This document shows positions 1-11,679 of a stretch of 64,000 nt of DNA, piece after piece (the first letter of the stretch is position 1; the number at the start of each line of letters is the position of its first letter). The stretch is from CAVRAW01 sp963716135. GTDB taxonomy: Bacteria > Planctomycetota > Planctomycetia > Pirellulales > JADZDJ01. Under the pieces are notes generated by a model that saw nothing but the letters and a program-made list of their open reading frames with translations, was not told where the DNA came from and searched no databases. The stretch spans positions 2,728,001 to 2,792,000 of the forward strand of contig OY970289.1 of the NCBI GenBank assembly GCA_963716135.1. Reading direction: 5' to 3'. Position numbers and translations under genes: made by a program.

Positions 1-2
1 CC

Positions 3-1391
3 GTAGGCGTCGATTCGACACCGTACCACGACGCCGGGGCCACCAGTGCGCAAGATATCGCTTTCGGCGTTGCCACGGCTGTCGCATACCTGCGCGCCAT
101 GACCGCCGTCGGCCTCGATGTCGATTCCGCTGCGCGGCAGATCGAATTCAATATCGGCCTGGGCACGCATCATTTCCTGGCGATTTGTAAGCTGCGAGCG
201 GCCCGCCGCGTTTGGTTCCGTGTCGTCGAGGCTGCCGGCGGTTCCCCCGCCGCCGGCGCCATGCGCATCAATGCTCGCACCAGCCGCCGAGTGCTCAGCA
301 AGCGAGATCCGTACGTCAATCTATTGCGCAACACGGTGGGCGTCTTCGCTGCCGGCCTGGGCGGCGCCGATTCGATCACTTCCGTGCCGTTTGATTCGCT
401 TATAGGTCCGCCCGACGATCTCAGCCGCCGTACGGCCCGCAATACCCTGCTGGTGCTTCAGGAAGAATCCCATTTGAACCGCGTGATCGACCCTGCCGGC
501 GGCAGTTGGTTCCTCGATCGGCTGACGCAAGAACTCGCCGAAAAAGCCTGGGAGATCTTCCAGCAGGTCGAGCGCCAGGGGGGCATGCTTCATGCTCTCA
601 CCAGCGGCTGGGTCGCTAAGGAAATCGAGGCGACGTTCACGACTCGCGCGAAGGATATCGCCCGCCGCAAAGAAGGCATCACCGGCGTGAGCGAATTCCC
701 CGACCTCGCCGAAGAGCCTGTGACTCGCCCGACGCCGGATATCGCTGCCCTGCGCAAAGCGGCCGTGAGCCGATTAGGAAAGTCGCGATCCAAAGCATCC
801 TCATTGACCGAAGCAAAGTTCGACGGCATTATCGCCGCAGCCGAAAAAGGCGCGTCGATTGGTCAAATCGCGCGCGCACTTGGCTTCCGTCAAGAACACG
901 CCGAAATCGCCCCGCTTGCTTTCCGCGGCTTTGCCGAACCTTTCGAGCAATTGCGCGACGCCAGCGACGCCTGGCAAGCGCGGCACGGCAAACGCCCAAC
1001 GGTGTTTTTGGCCAACCTAGGTCCGGTCTCGCACCACACCGCCCGCGCTACCTACTCCAAGAACTTCTTCGAAACCGGCGGGTTTTCCGTCATCACCAAC
1101 AACGGTTTTCCCGATGCCGACGCCGCCGCCAAAGCTTTCGCCGCCAGCGGAGCACCAGTGGCCGTCATCTGTTCCTCCGATAAGCTGTATCCCGATTTGG
1201 TTCCGCAACTCGCCGGCAAGCTCAAAGCGGGGGGAGCCACGTCGGTCGTCCTAGCAGGCAATCCGGGCGCCAACGAACAAACGTGGCGTGCCGCCGGCGT
1301 CGATCGCTTTATCTTCGTCAAGTGCGACGTGCTAGCCACGCTGCGCGACATGCTCGGCGAACTAGGTGTGCTGCAATCATCGAACAAATGA
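3..1391 (+). CDS. mutA: Methylmalonyl-CoA mutase small subunit (5' truncated by window edge)
   Basis: The small (beta) subunit of adenosylcobalamin-dependent methylmalonyl-CoA mutase supports the catalytic large subunit in converting methylmalonyl-CoA to succinyl-CoA. The frame is open from base 3, before the first ATG at 99, and reads GVDSTPYHDAGATSAQDIA, a conserved internal stretch of the family, so the gene starts upstream of the window. Later landmarks are the RQIEFNIG and IDPAGGSWFLDRLT segments of the mutase barrel and a C-terminal cobalamin-domain-like fold (about the last 130 residues, PTVFLANLGPVSHHTARA) that lacks the DxHxxG cobalamin ligand, as is normal for small subunits. The large-subunit gene starts 7 bases after the stop, so the two are surely co-transcribed. 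Identity is very likely; only the N-terminus is missing. Confidence 0.95.
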   Translation, partial: VGVDSTPYHDAGATSAQDIAFGVATAVAYLRAMTAVGLDVDSAARQIEFNIGLGTHHFLAICKLRAARRVWFRVVEAAGGSPAAGAMRINARTSRRVLSKRDPYVNLLRNTVGVFAAGLGGADSITSVPFDSLIGPPDDLSRRTARNTLLVLQEESHLNRVIDPAGGSWFLDRLTQELAEKAWEIFQQVERQGGMLHALTSGWVAKEIEATFTTRAKDIARRKEGITGVSEFPDLAEEPVTRPTPDIAALRKAAVSRLGKSRSKASSLTEAKFDGIIAAAEKGASIGQIARALGFRQEHAEIAPLAFRGFAEPFEQLRDASDAWQARHGKRPTVFLANLGPVSHHTARATYSKNFFETGGFSVITNNGFPDADAAAKAFAASGAPVAVICSSDKLYPDLVPQLAGKLKAGGATSVVLAGNPGANEQTWRAAGVDRFIFVKCDVLATLRDMLGELGVLQSSNK

Positions 1392-1398
1392 ACGCCGA

Positions 1399-3617
<2,219 letters not shown>

Positions 3618-3621
<4 letters not shown>

Positions 3622-4649
3622 AGGATGCCAACGATCGAGGCCCGGGCACTGCCGCCGCGCCGCGCAGGCAGGAGCTAACGGTCGATGAGTATTTCGTTGG
3701 GATCCGCGGCGGCGATATTCCCGTTCTCGCCCGCGCACTCACCTTGATGGAGTCGAACAATCCGCAGCACGAAACGCTGGCCGAAGAACTCCTCACCCGC
3801 TTGTTGCCACACACTGGCGGCGCGATTCGAATCGGCATCACCGGGGCCGTTGGCGCGGGAAAGAGCACGTTCATCGAGTCGCTCGGCATGCATCTGGTTC
3901 GCGGCGGCAAGCGAGTCGCTGTCCTGGCCGTCGATCCCTCCAGCGGCATCAGCGGCGGCAGCATTCTGGGCGATAAAACTCGCATGTCCGGCCTGGCCGT
4001 CGAACCCAACGCCTATATCCGCCCATCGCCATCTGCCGGATCGCTCGGCGGCGTGGCCCGAAAAACGCGCGAAGACATGCTGGTTTGCGAAGCAGCCGGT
4101 TACGATGTAGTGCTGATCGAAACCGTCGGCGTCGGTCAATCAGAGACCATGGTGGCTGACATGACCGATTGCTTCCTGGCCATCATGCTGCCCGGCGCCG
4201 GCGATGAGCTGCAGGGCATCAAGCGCGGCCTGCTGGAATTGGTCGACGTGATCGCCGTCAACAAAGCCGACGGCGCTACCCGTGAAGCCGCCGAGCTCGC
4301 CGCCCGGCAATACATCACCGCGCTGGCGTCGCTCGTCGGCCGCGCCGACAAAGCGCCGACCGTGCTAACATGCAGCGCATTGGAGCACAAGGGTGTCGAT
4401 AAAGTGTGGCAAGCGATTCAAGATCGACACGCGCGCATGAGATCGAGCGGTGCGCTGGCCGATCGACGTCAAAAACAAAACCTCCGCTGGTTGTGGTCCA
4501 CTGTGGACGATCGCCTGCGCCAGTCGTTCGGCACCGATCCCAAAGTGCAATCGATCCGCGCAGAACTGGAGCGCGAGGTATTAGCTGGCACGCTCGCACC
4601 CAAGGCCGCCGCCCGCCGCATTCTCGACGCCTTCGGCCTCAAGCAGTAA
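3618..4649 (+). CDS. meaB: MeaB/ArgK-type GTPase, methylmalonyl-CoA mutase chaperone
   Basis: G3E-family GTPase that protects and reactivates methylmalonyl-CoA mutase and gates cofactor loading. The 343-aa product has the P-loop GAVGAGKST (residues 76-84), the family signature DPSSGISGGSILGDKTRM, the ETVGVGQSE switch segment and an NKAD base-recognition motif. Its ATG overlaps the mutB stop (ATGA), indicating translational coupling. Length and motifs are complete. Direct contact with the MutAB complex is known for the family and inferred here from the operon. Confidence 0.96.
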
Positions 4650-4656
4650 TGGGTGG

Positions 4657-4683
4657 CACTGACAAGCGCCGCGCTTGTCAGTG
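4657..4683. terminator. Perfect 12-bp hairpin between convergent genes
   Basis: CACTGACAAGCG and its exact complement CGCTTGTCAGTG are separated by CCG. The hairpin sits a few bases after the meaB stop and overlaps the end of the convergent hydrolase gene. There is no T-run on either strand, so it may be a bidirectional Rho-dependent or processing signal, or a REP-like repeat, rather than a canonical intrinsic terminator. Confidence 0.55.
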
Positions 4684-5766
4684 GACGCTCCGCTTGGCAG
4701 ATGCAAGATGATCCGCGATGGCCGACTGCACTTCTGCCGGCCGTTCCAAATACGGAGTGTGTCCCACGCCATCCAACACCAACCGCGTCACCTTGCCGCC
4801 GCCTCGCTCGTACTCATCTAGCGCGTGCTTCACTTCCGTCAACAGCGGCTGCGGCGGAAAGACCTCTTGGCCGGGCCAACCTGGCCGCTGCCCACGCTGG
4901 CCTTGGTAGCCCGGATCGGTGTAGGAACCATCCGAAATGATTGCGTCGTCGCCGCCGTAAATCCACAGCAGCGGCGGCTTGGGCTTCGCGGCCAACAATC
5001 GCGGCAGCACATGCTGATTGTACAGCGGCGAAATCGCATTGATCGCGCCGAACTTCCCCGGTGCAAACCCCGGCCAATTTGGCGATTGCGTCCAATCGCC
5101 GGGAAACCGTCTTTCCGCCACGTGAACTTGCAGCATCGACGTTAACAGCTCTTCTTCTCGCGCCGGACGGAATGGCGCTTTCCAGTAAATCCGGTTCATC
5201 AACACCCGCGGCGAGAACAGCGGATCCGATTCACTTCGATCTTGCGCACGCAGTTTCTCCAAGAACTTCGGATGCGTCAGCCCCGCCCCCGATCCTGCTC
5301 CGTCCAGGCAAGTAGGTTCGCCGCGCTCTCCTTTCCCTCCTGGAAAACCGCTGGGCGGCCCCGGCGCGACCAAAGTCACGCTTGTCAATCGCTCAGGCCG
5401 CAATCCCATCAGCGCCCACCCGATGCATCCCCCCAAACTGTGCGCGATCAAATGGAATCGTTCCCAACCAAAATGATCGGCCAGCGCCGCCACATCATCC
5501 GCCCAGTCGTCGAATCCGCGTGTGGCATCGATCGTCGCCGCCGGATCGCTGAGTCCATAGCAGCGCTGATCCGGCGCGAGGGCACGAAATCTCGCCGGCA
5601 ATGCCAGCATCGTCTCTTCCCAGAATGTCGACGACGACAAATTGCCATGCAGAAACAGCACCGGCTCGCCATCCTCCGGTCCGCTGGTGAGCACTTGTGT
5701 TTCCAGCCGCGCAGTGCGCACTCGACTGCTCGCGATTCCCGGCAGATGGCGGATCGAATCGTTCAC
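4678..5766 (-). CDS. Alpha/beta-hydrolase
   Basis: Cytoplasmic-looking alpha/beta-hydrolase of 362 aa without a signal peptide. Visible family features are the oxyanion segment FLHGNLSSS (from residue 38), the nucleophile elbow AHSLGG with Ser110, and a C-terminal VGHTPYLERP with the likely catalytic His336. The start overlaps the stop of the upstream acyl-CoA ligase by 4 bases (ATGA), so the two are translationally coupled in the minus-strand operon. A thioesterase or ester hydrolase role acting on the ligase's substrate or product is plausible from context. The substrate cannot be read from the sequence; similar folds include haloalkane dehalogenases and epoxide hydrolases. Confidence 0.85.
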   Translation of the reverse strand: MNDSIRHLPGIASSRVRTARLETQVLTSGPEDGEPVLFLHGNLSSSTFWEETMLALPARFRALAPDQRCYGLSDPAATIDATRGFDDWADDVAALADHFGWERFHLIAHSLGGCIGWALMGLRPERLTSVTLVAPGPPSGFPGGKGERGEPTCLDGAGSGAGLTHPKFLEKLRAQDRSESDPLFSPRVLMNRIYWKAPFRPAREEELLTSMLQVHVAERRFPGDWTQSPNWPGFAPGKFGAINAISPLYNQHVLPRLLAAKPKPPLLWIYGGDDAIISDGSYTDPGYQGQRGQRPGWPGQEVFPPQPLLTEVKHALDEYERGGGKVTRLVLDGVGHTPYLERPAEVQSAIADHLASAKRSVH

Positions 5767-7259
5767 GGTTTGCCGCTCATTTCCGCTGCCCGCTGTCGCA
5801 GCGCCAGCTTGTCAATCTTCCCAGAATGACCGATCGGCAGCTCCGTGGTAACGACGATCTTGCTCGGGCATTGAAAGCCCGCGAGGTGTTGCTTGCACCA
5901 GGCTGCGAGCTGTTCTTCCGTCACCGAGCAGCCGTCAAGCAGTTTGACAAACGCCCAACCCGTTTCGCCCCATTTGGCATCCGGCACGCCGACCACCGCC
6001 GCCAGCGCCACCGCATCGTGGCTTTGTAGCACCCGCTCGATCTGCGCCGGATACACATTCTCCCCGCCACTGATGTACATCTCTTTCTTTCGCCCGACGA
6101 CGAAGTGATACCCCTCCTCGTCGCGCCGCATCAAGTCGCCGGTGCACACCCAGCCGTCGCGCAATATCTTTGCAGTTTCCGCAGCGTTGCCCCAATAGCC
6201 CGCGAACGTGTGCGGGCCTTTCATCCACAGCTCGCCAATTTCGCCAACGCCCACATCCTGTCCTGCGTCGTTCACCAGACGTGTGGCAATGTGGAAATTT
6301 GGATAGCCAATCGAACCCTGCTTTCGAATCGCATCTTCCGCCGGCAACGAAAAACAATTCGGCCCCGCTTCCGTCAACCCATAGCCTTGACGAATCGCGA
6401 CGCCTTGCCCTTGATAAGCATCGATCACCGGCAACGGGCACGGCTCCCCGCCGCAAATGGCAAAGCGCACGCTGCTGAAATCGGCAGCCGCGAAATTCCT
6501 GGCGTCCTGCATCATCCGTAGCATCGTGGGAATGCCGAACAAAATCGTCACGCCCTCCGGCCCGATCCGCTCGTTGCATCGCGCCGCATCGAATTTCTTT
6601 TGCAAAATCACGCGGCCTCCAAGCAGCATGAGCGGTGTAAACAGAACATGCCAACCGCCGGTGTGATACAGCGGCGTGTTGAGAAAGGCCACGTCGCCTT
6701 GCGTCATCTGCAAGCCGATGATGGTATTGAGCGCGTTCCAATGAATCTGCCGCCAGGGAATCATCGCACCCTTCGCCCGCCCCGTGGTTCCCGAGGTGTA
6801 TAGGATCATCGCCACGTCATTTTCGTCGGCGTGATGAGGCTTGTGTGGCGATGTCGCCTGTTCCGCGCCGCTAACCATCGAAATGCAAGTGATTCCCGTC
6901 CGCCCGACTGCCTTTGCCGTCTCAGCATAATCCTCTTCGTAGACAAACAGCGTTGGCCGGCAGTCCGCGATCACCTCCAAAATTTCCGCCGTCGGAAAGC
7001 GGAAATTCAAAGGCGCCAGCACAGCCCCGATCTTGCCGCACGCATAGTACAAATCGATGTATTCAATCCGGTTGGTCGACAGACACGCCACCCGATCGCC
7101 GGGCCGAACACCGTGCCGCTGTTGCAGAAGATTGGCCAGCCGCATCGCGCGCTCGTCGAGCTCGGCGTACGTGTAGTGCCGGCCGTCCGAATCGTCGACG
7201 ACCGCCACGCGATCCGGCGTATAGAGCCGCCGCCTGCTCAGCCAGTCGTTGAAGAACAT
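5763..7259 (-). CDS. Acyl-CoA synthetase / AMP-dependent ligase
   Basis: ANL-superfamily ligase (498 aa) that activates a carboxylic acid to its acyl-CoA via an acyl-AMP. The AMP-binding motif ILYTSGTTGRAKG is at about residues 152-164, followed by the QGYGLTEAGP adenine-site motif and the CTGDLMRRDEEGY hinge region. The C-terminal domain carries GENVYPAQIE and ends near GHSGKIDK, where the catalytic lysine of the adenylation step lies. It sits 63 bases downstream of pccA and overlaps the hydrolase gene, so it probably feeds short- or medium-chain acyl-CoA to the carboxylase. The real acid substrate is unknown; the best description is medium/long-chain fatty-acid or propionate-type CoA ligase family. 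Confidence 0.92.
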   Translation of the reverse strand: MFFNDWLSRRRLYTPDRVAVVDDSDGRHYTYAELDERAMRLANLLQQRHGVRPGDRVACLSTNRIEYIDLYYACGKIGAVLAPLNFRFPTAEILEVIADCRPTLFVYEEDYAETAKAVGRTGITCISMVSGAEQATSPHKPHHADENDVAMILYTSGTTGRAKGAMIPWRQIHWNALNTIIGLQMTQGDVAFLNTPLYHTGGWHVLFTPLMLLGGRVILQKKFDAARCNERIGPEGVTILFGIPTMLRMMQDARNFAAADFSSVRFAICGGEPCPLPVIDAYQGQGVAIRQGYGLTEAGPNCFSLPAEDAIRKQGSIGYPNFHIATRLVNDAGQDVGVGEIGELWMKGPHTFAGYWGNAAETAKILRDGWVCTGDLMRRDEEGYHFVVGRKKEMYISGGENVYPAQIERVLQSHDAVALAAVVGVPDAKWGETGWAFVKLLDGCSVTEEQLAAWCKQHLAGFQCPSKIVVTTELPIGHSGKIDKLALRQRAAEMSGKP

Positions 7260-7322
7260 CGGTTCCCCAGAAACGCGAGCCCTTGCCTCAGACGCCCTAC
7301 CAGCAACAGAACCGGTAGTATA

Positions 7323-9308
7323 TCAGGCAAATTCCAGAATCGGCTGATCGACCGCCAGCGTTTCGCCCACTTTGGCCAAGGCCTGATGCACTTTGCCGTC
7401 GCGCTCGGCCACCAAAATGTTTTCCATCTTCATCGCTTCCACCACCGCTAAGTGCTGGCCCGATTTCACCTCGTCCCCCTCGCCGACCATCAATTGCGAA
7501 AGCAGTCCCGGCATCGGCGAGCGCAGGAACTTCGACATGTCCACCGGCTTCTTCTCGGGCATGCAGCCCAGCAATTCGGCGGCGCGTGCCGTCAGCACCA
7601 TCACGTCGACCTGCGATCCCCAATGGAACAATCGATAATACATGTTCCGCCGCTCGACCTGAATGCAAACCGCCGTGTCGTTGACCCGGCCCCGAAACAG
7701 CGGCTGTCCGAATTGCCAATCGCTCAGCACATGGTAGCATTCGCCGCCGTAATACACGGCATGCCCGCCGTCGATGGGATGAACTTTCACGGGATGTCGC
7801 TCGCTCCCGATGGCCACTACCCACTCGTCGTGTACCTTGTGTTCATACCCGGGCATCTGGCCGGTGATACCCGCCGCTCGGTCCATGTAGCGGCGATGTA
7901 TTGCGGCCGACACAGTAATTAGTTGCGCCGGGTTGTCGTGAACCACGTCGGCGGGATGAAAACCATTGGGATACTCCTCGGCGATCAGGTTTGTGCTCAG
8001 CCGCCCTTCGCGAAACCGCTTGTGCTCCACCAGCGCCGCCAAAAAGCTGATGTTGTGCGACACGCCGCGAATGTAAAACTCGTTGAGTGCGTCGCCCATG
8101 TGGGCAATCGCCTGCTCGCGAATCATCCCGTGTGTGATCAGCTTGGCGATCATCGGGTCGTAATACATCGAAACCTCGCCCCCCTCGTACACGCCGGTAT
8201 CGACCCGCACGTTTTCCGATTCCTTAGGCGGCAAATATCGCACCAGCCGGCCAATCGACGGCAAAAAATTGCGGAACGGATCCTCCGCGTACACGCGTGC
8301 TTCGATCGCCCAACCATTGGTTCGCACATGCGATTGTGAAAACGGGAGCCTCTGCCCGGCGGCGACCCGAATCATCAGCTCCACCAGGTCCAACCCGGTG
8401 ACCATCTCCGTCACCGGATGCTCGACCTGCAGCCGAGTGTTCATTTCCAGGAAATAAAACTGCCGGTTCGCATCGACGATGAATTCCACCGTGCCCGCCG
8501 ATTGATAGCCGACCGCCCGGGCCAGCGCCACGGCCTGCTTGCCCATTTCCAGCCGCGTGGCTTGATTCAAAAACGGCGAAGGGGCTTCTTCAATCACCTT
8601 TTGATGCCGCCGCTGCAACGAGCATTCCCGTTCGCCCAGGTGAATCACATTGCCGTGCTGGTCGGCCAACACTTGAATTTCGATATGCCGCGGATTCTCA
8701 ATGTATTTCTCAATGAATACCCGCCCATCCCCGAATGCGCTGCGAGCCTCGCTGGTCGCGCGCTCGAATCCGTCGCGGCATTGCTGATCGTCGCGCGCCA
8801 AACGCATCCCCTTGCCGCCGCCGCCGGCGCTGGCCTTCAGCATCACCGGATATCCCACTTCATTCGCAATGCTGACCGCATGATCCGCATCGCAAATGAT
8901 ATCGAAGTGGCCGGGAATTGTGTTCACTCCGGCACGCTCGGCAAGTTGCTTCGAGGCGATCTTGTCCCCCATGCTGGTGATCGCCTGCGGCGTCGGGCCA
9001 ATAAACACAATGCCCGCTTCCGCCAGTCGCTCGGCGAACTCCGCCTTTTCCGACAAGAATCCGTAACCGGGGTGCACGGCTTCCGCGCCCGTATCCTTGC
9101 ACGCCTGCACAATCTTCTCGATTGACAGATAACTTTGCCCCGATGGCGGCGGACCGATGCACACCGCCTGGTCGGCCATCGACACGTGCAGCGCGTCCTT
9201 GTCCGCCTCGGAATAAACTGCCACGGTGCAAATTCCCATCTTGCGCACCGTTTCGATGACCCGGCAGGCGATTTCGCCCCGATTCGCGATGAGAATCGTC
9301 TTGAACAT
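7323..9308 (-). CDS. pccA: Propionyl/acetyl-CoA carboxylase alpha subunit (biotin carboxylase + BCCP)
   Basis: ATP-dependent biotin carboxylase fused to a biotin carrier domain (661 aa). With the beta subunit it carboxylates propionyl-CoA (or acetyl-CoA). The N-terminus MFKTILIANRGEIACR is the canonical start, so the ATG at 9308 is chosen over an upstream in-frame one at 9386. The ATP-grasp glycine loop KASAGGGGKGM and the catalytic segment EMNTRLQVEHPVTE are present. A linker (BT-type) domain precedes the C-terminal biotinyl domain with VVEAMKMEN; Lys627 is the biotinylation site. Only 2 bases separate it from pccB. Domain layout favours a propionyl-CoA carboxylase; the mut genes nearby agree. 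Confidence 0.93.
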   Translation of the reverse strand: MFKTILIANRGEIACRVIETVRKMGICTVAVYSEADKDALHVSMADQAVCIGPPPSGQSYLSIEKIVQACKDTGAEAVHPGYGFLSEKAEFAERLAEAGIVFIGPTPQAITSMGDKIASKQLAERAGVNTIPGHFDIICDADHAVSIANEVGYPVMLKASAGGGGKGMRLARDDQQCRDGFERATSEARSAFGDGRVFIEKYIENPRHIEIQVLADQHGNVIHLGERECSLQRRHQKVIEEAPSPFLNQATRLEMGKQAVALARAVGYQSAGTVEFIVDANRQFYFLEMNTRLQVEHPVTEMVTGLDLVELMIRVAAGQRLPFSQSHVRTNGWAIEARVYAEDPFRNFLPSIGRLVRYLPPKESENVRVDTGVYEGGEVSMYYDPMIAKLITHGMIREQAIAHMGDALNEFYIRGVSHNISFLAALVEHKRFREGRLSTNLIAEEYPNGFHPADVVHDNPAQLITVSAAIHRRYMDRAAGITGQMPGYEHKVHDEWVVAIGSERHPVKVHPIDGGHAVYYGGECYHVLSDWQFGQPLFRGRVNDTAVCIQVERRNMYYRLFHWGSQVDVMVLTARAAELLGCMPEKKPVDMSKFLRSPMPGLLSQLMVGEGDEVKSGQHLAVVEAMKMENILVAERDGKVHQALAKVGETLAVDQPILEFA

Positions 9309-9310
9309 GG

Positions 9311-10843
9311 CTACAGCGGGATGTTTCCGTGCTTCCGCCAAGGATTTTCCAGCTTCTTGTCGCGCAGCATTGCCAGCGAGCGGCAAATTCGCGTGCGAGT
9401 TTGCCGCGGCATAATCACGTCGTCAATGTACCCGCGATGGCCGGCCACGAACGGATTGGCGAATTTCGTGCGATACTCTTCCGTCAGTTCCGCGATTCGC
9501 TGATCGTTTCCGCTGTCTTTGCGGAAAATAATTTCAACGGCCCCCTTGGGCCCCATCACGGCGATCTCGGCGCTGGGCCACGCAATGTTCACGTCCCCGC
9601 GCAAATGCTTGGAAGCCATCACATCGTACGCCCCGCCGTAGGCTTTGCGGGTAATCAGCGTGATCTTCGGCACCGTCGCTTCGGCATAAGCGTACAAGAG
9701 CTTCGCCCCGTGCTTGATGATGCCGCCGAATTCTTGCGCCGTGCCCGGCATGAATCCCGGCACGTCGACGAACGTGAGAATTGGAATATTGAAGCAATCA
9801 CAGAAGCGGACAAATCGCGCCGCTTTGATCGCTGATTTAATATCCAGACACCCGGCAAGCACCAGCGGCTGATTGGCCACCACGCCCACCGGATAGCCTT
9901 CCATCCGCGCAAAGCCGACGATGATGTTCTTGGCGTGCTCGGGCTGAATCTCAAAGAAGTCGGTGTCGTCAACGACTTTGAAGATCAGCTCCTTCATGTC
10001 GTACGGCTTGTTGGGGTTGCTTGGAACCAGCGTGTCCAACGATGGTTCGACGCGATCGGCGCGATCGGGCGTCGGTCGCCGCGGCGCCGGCACACGGTTG
10101 TTCGCCGGCAAATAGTTGATGAACCGTCGCACCATCTGCAACGCTTCCACGTCGTTTTCAAATGCCCTGTCGGCTACTCCCGACTTGGTCGAATGTGTGA
10201 TGGCGCCGCCGAGCTCTTCGTGCGTCACGTTCTCGTGCGTCACGGTCTTCACCACTTCAGGCCCCGTGACGAACATATACGAACTGTCTTTCACCATGAA
10301 CACGAAATCGGTCATCGCCGGCGAATAGACCGCGCCGCCGGCGCAAGGGCCCATAATCACCGACACCTGCGGAATTACGCCCGAGGCCAACACATTTCGC
10401 TGAAACACCTCCGCATAGCCTCCAAGTGAAGCCACGCCTTCCTGGATGCGCGCCCCGCCCGAGTCGTTCAGCCCGATCACCGGCGCGCCCACCTTCATCG
10501 CATGGTCCATGATCTTGCAGATCTTTTCGGCATGAGCCTCGGAGAGCGAACCGCCAAACACGGTGAAATCCTGACTGAATACAAACACCATGCGGCCATT
10601 GATCGTGCCAAACCCGGTCACGACGCCGTCGCCGGGCACTTTCTGCCGCTCCATGTCGAAATCGATGCAGCGATGCTCGACGAACATGTCCCATTCTTCG
10701 AACGTGCCCGGATCCAACAGCAATTCAATTCGTTCGCGCGCGGTGAGCTTTCCCTTGGCGTGCTGCGCGTCGATGCGGCCCTGGCCGCCGCCAAGTTCGG
10801 CCTCCTTGCGTTTTTCTTCCAGTTGACGAACGATTTCTTGCAT
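9311..10843 (-). CDS. pccB: Propionyl/acetyl-CoA carboxylase beta subunit (carboxyltransferase)
   Basis: Carboxyltransferase subunit of 510 aa that moves the carboxyl group from biotin to propionyl-CoA, giving methylmalonyl-CoA. It has the two crotonase-like halves of the family: the N-terminal GGSLSEAHAEKI and DSGGARIQEG segments, the oxyanion-hole region GPCAGGAVYSPA, and in the C-terminal half the FVDVPGFMPGTAQE and ITRKAYGGAYDVM signatures. It begins 12 bases after phaR and is followed by pccA almost without a gap. With MutAB and MeaB it completes most of the propionyl-CoA to succinyl-CoA route; the methylmalonyl-CoA epimerase is not in this window. Confidence 0.95.
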   Translation of the reverse strand: MQEIVRQLEEKRKEAELGGGQGRIDAQHAKGKLTARERIELLLDPGTFEEWDMFVEHRCIDFDMERQKVPGDGVVTGFGTINGRMVFVFSQDFTVFGGSLSEAHAEKICKIMDHAMKVGAPVIGLNDSGGARIQEGVASLGGYAEVFQRNVLASGVIPQVSVIMGPCAGGAVYSPAMTDFVFMVKDSSYMFVTGPEVVKTVTHENVTHEELGGAITHSTKSGVADRAFENDVEALQMVRRFINYLPANNRVPAPRRPTPDRADRVEPSLDTLVPSNPNKPYDMKELIFKVVDDTDFFEIQPEHAKNIIVGFARMEGYPVGVVANQPLVLAGCLDIKSAIKAARFVRFCDCFNIPILTFVDVPGFMPGTAQEFGGIIKHGAKLLYAYAEATVPKITLITRKAYGGAYDVMASKHLRGDVNIAWPSAEIAVMGPKGAVEIIFRKDSGNDQRIAELTEEYRTKFANPFVAGHRGYIDDVIMPRQTRTRICRSLAMLRDKKLENPWRKHGNIPL

Positions 10844-10855
10844 GGTCGCGCTCGC

Positions 10856-11389
10856 TTAATGTCTGGAGCGAGGATCTGGCAATTCGCCCTCGAGCTGCCG
10901 AATACGTTCTTCCAGTTGGGAGATCCGGTCGGACAATGGCATCGCCTTATCAGGTTTTGGCGGCTCGCCGGCTGGCGGCTTTGCGCCGGTCATCTGCGGG
11001 GCAATGCTGTCCAGCCACGCCTTCATCCAATGCATCGGTCGGACCAACGTCGTGACCGCCGCTGCGCTGTGTTTTTGCAGATATTCCAGATACGGCAAAG
11101 AATGTCGGAAATAGTCGCGCAAGAAGTCCGACATCACGTCGTTGGAACGCACGATGAAGTGCAGCATGTCAATCGGAAACAGCCGCATCTTCTCCGGCTG
11201 CCGCTCCATGATGATTCGCGTCAGCACGGCGCCGGTTAGTTCCTCATCCGTCTGGTTGTCGCGGATTTCGACCGACTTGCCCGCGCGCACCATTTCCTCG
11301 ATCTCTTCCAATGAGACGTAGCGGCTTTCGTTGCGGGCGTAGAACCGCCGATTCGGATAGCGCGTAATCTGAACACGTTCGTCCGGCAT
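10856..11389 (-). CDS. phaR: Polyhydroxyalkanoate synthesis regulator PhaR
   Basis: DNA-binding repressor of the PHA granule system (177 aa). The N-terminal PHB/PHA accumulation regulator domain is clear (ITRYPNRRFYARNESRYVS, then a second conserved block ending near DMLHFIVRSND). The C-terminal half is more variable and ends in a short coiled-coil segment (ISQLEERIRQLEGEL). Family members bind both granules and TGC-rich promoter sites of phasin genes. It is divergently placed from the phasin-like gene at 11680, and palindromes in between look like its operators. Here it heads the carboxylase operon, which suggests that granule state controls propionyl-CoA carboxylation; that last point is inference. 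Confidence 0.9.
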   Translation of the reverse strand: MPDERVQITRYPNRRFYARNESRYVSLEEIEEMVRAGKSVEIRDNQTDEELTGAVLTRIIMERQPEKMRLFPIDMLHFIVRSNDVMSDFLRDYFRHSLPYLEYLQKHSAAAVTTLVRPMHWMKAWLDSIAPQMTGAKPPAGEPPKPDKAMPLSDRISQLEERIRQLEGELPDPRSRH

Positions 11390-11442
11390 AAGGCGGTTCC
11401 CCTTGGGATGAGCGATCGCCGTCGATCCGTAAAGTATAACCT

Positions 11443-11478
11443 ATTATAGCGCACATGCGCTATTTGTGACGCACATGC
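11443..11478 (-). promoter_or_regulatory. phaR promoter with palindromic operator
   Basis: Read on the minus strand there is a -10 box TATAAT (plus-strand 11443-11448) and a weak -35 GTCACA (11465-11470) with a 16-bp spacer. The spacer holds a perfect palindrome ATAGCGCA-CA-TGCGCTAT (11446-11463). The core GCACATGC occurs twice, at 11451-11458 and 11471-11478, exactly 20 bp apart, that is on the same helix face. An operator for PhaR autoregulation is inferred; PhaR proteins of other phyla are known to bind TGC-rich sites. Confidence 0.6.
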
Positions 11479-11550
11479 ACCCAACGGCATCTAATATGGC
11501 ATCATCTGATTGTATAATATGTTGACATATAACAACTTATGATATTTATC

Positions 11551-11599
11551 GCATTTGCAGCAAAAATGCCTTGACTAGCCCTCGAATGAGGACGATAAT
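11551..11599 (+). promoter_or_regulatory. Phasin promoter with upstream TGC-rich element
   Basis: A near-consensus sigma70-type promoter, TTGACT (11571-11576), 17-bp spacer, GATAAT (11594-11599), lies about 80 bases before the phasin start codon. Directly upstream of the -35 box is the imperfect inverted repeat GCATTT-GCAGCA-AAAATGC (11551-11569), TGC-rich as expected for a PhaR site. A good Shine-Dalgarno AGGAGA precedes the ATG at 11680. The rest of the 290-bp phaR-phasin gap is AT-rich and holds no gene. Confidence 0.65.
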
Positions 11600-11679
11600 T
11601 ACAGCGACGAGAGAGAATAACGGGCCAAATCTCGCAACTGCACAAATCACCGCCGGCCCCGAGAAATAGGAGAAATGTT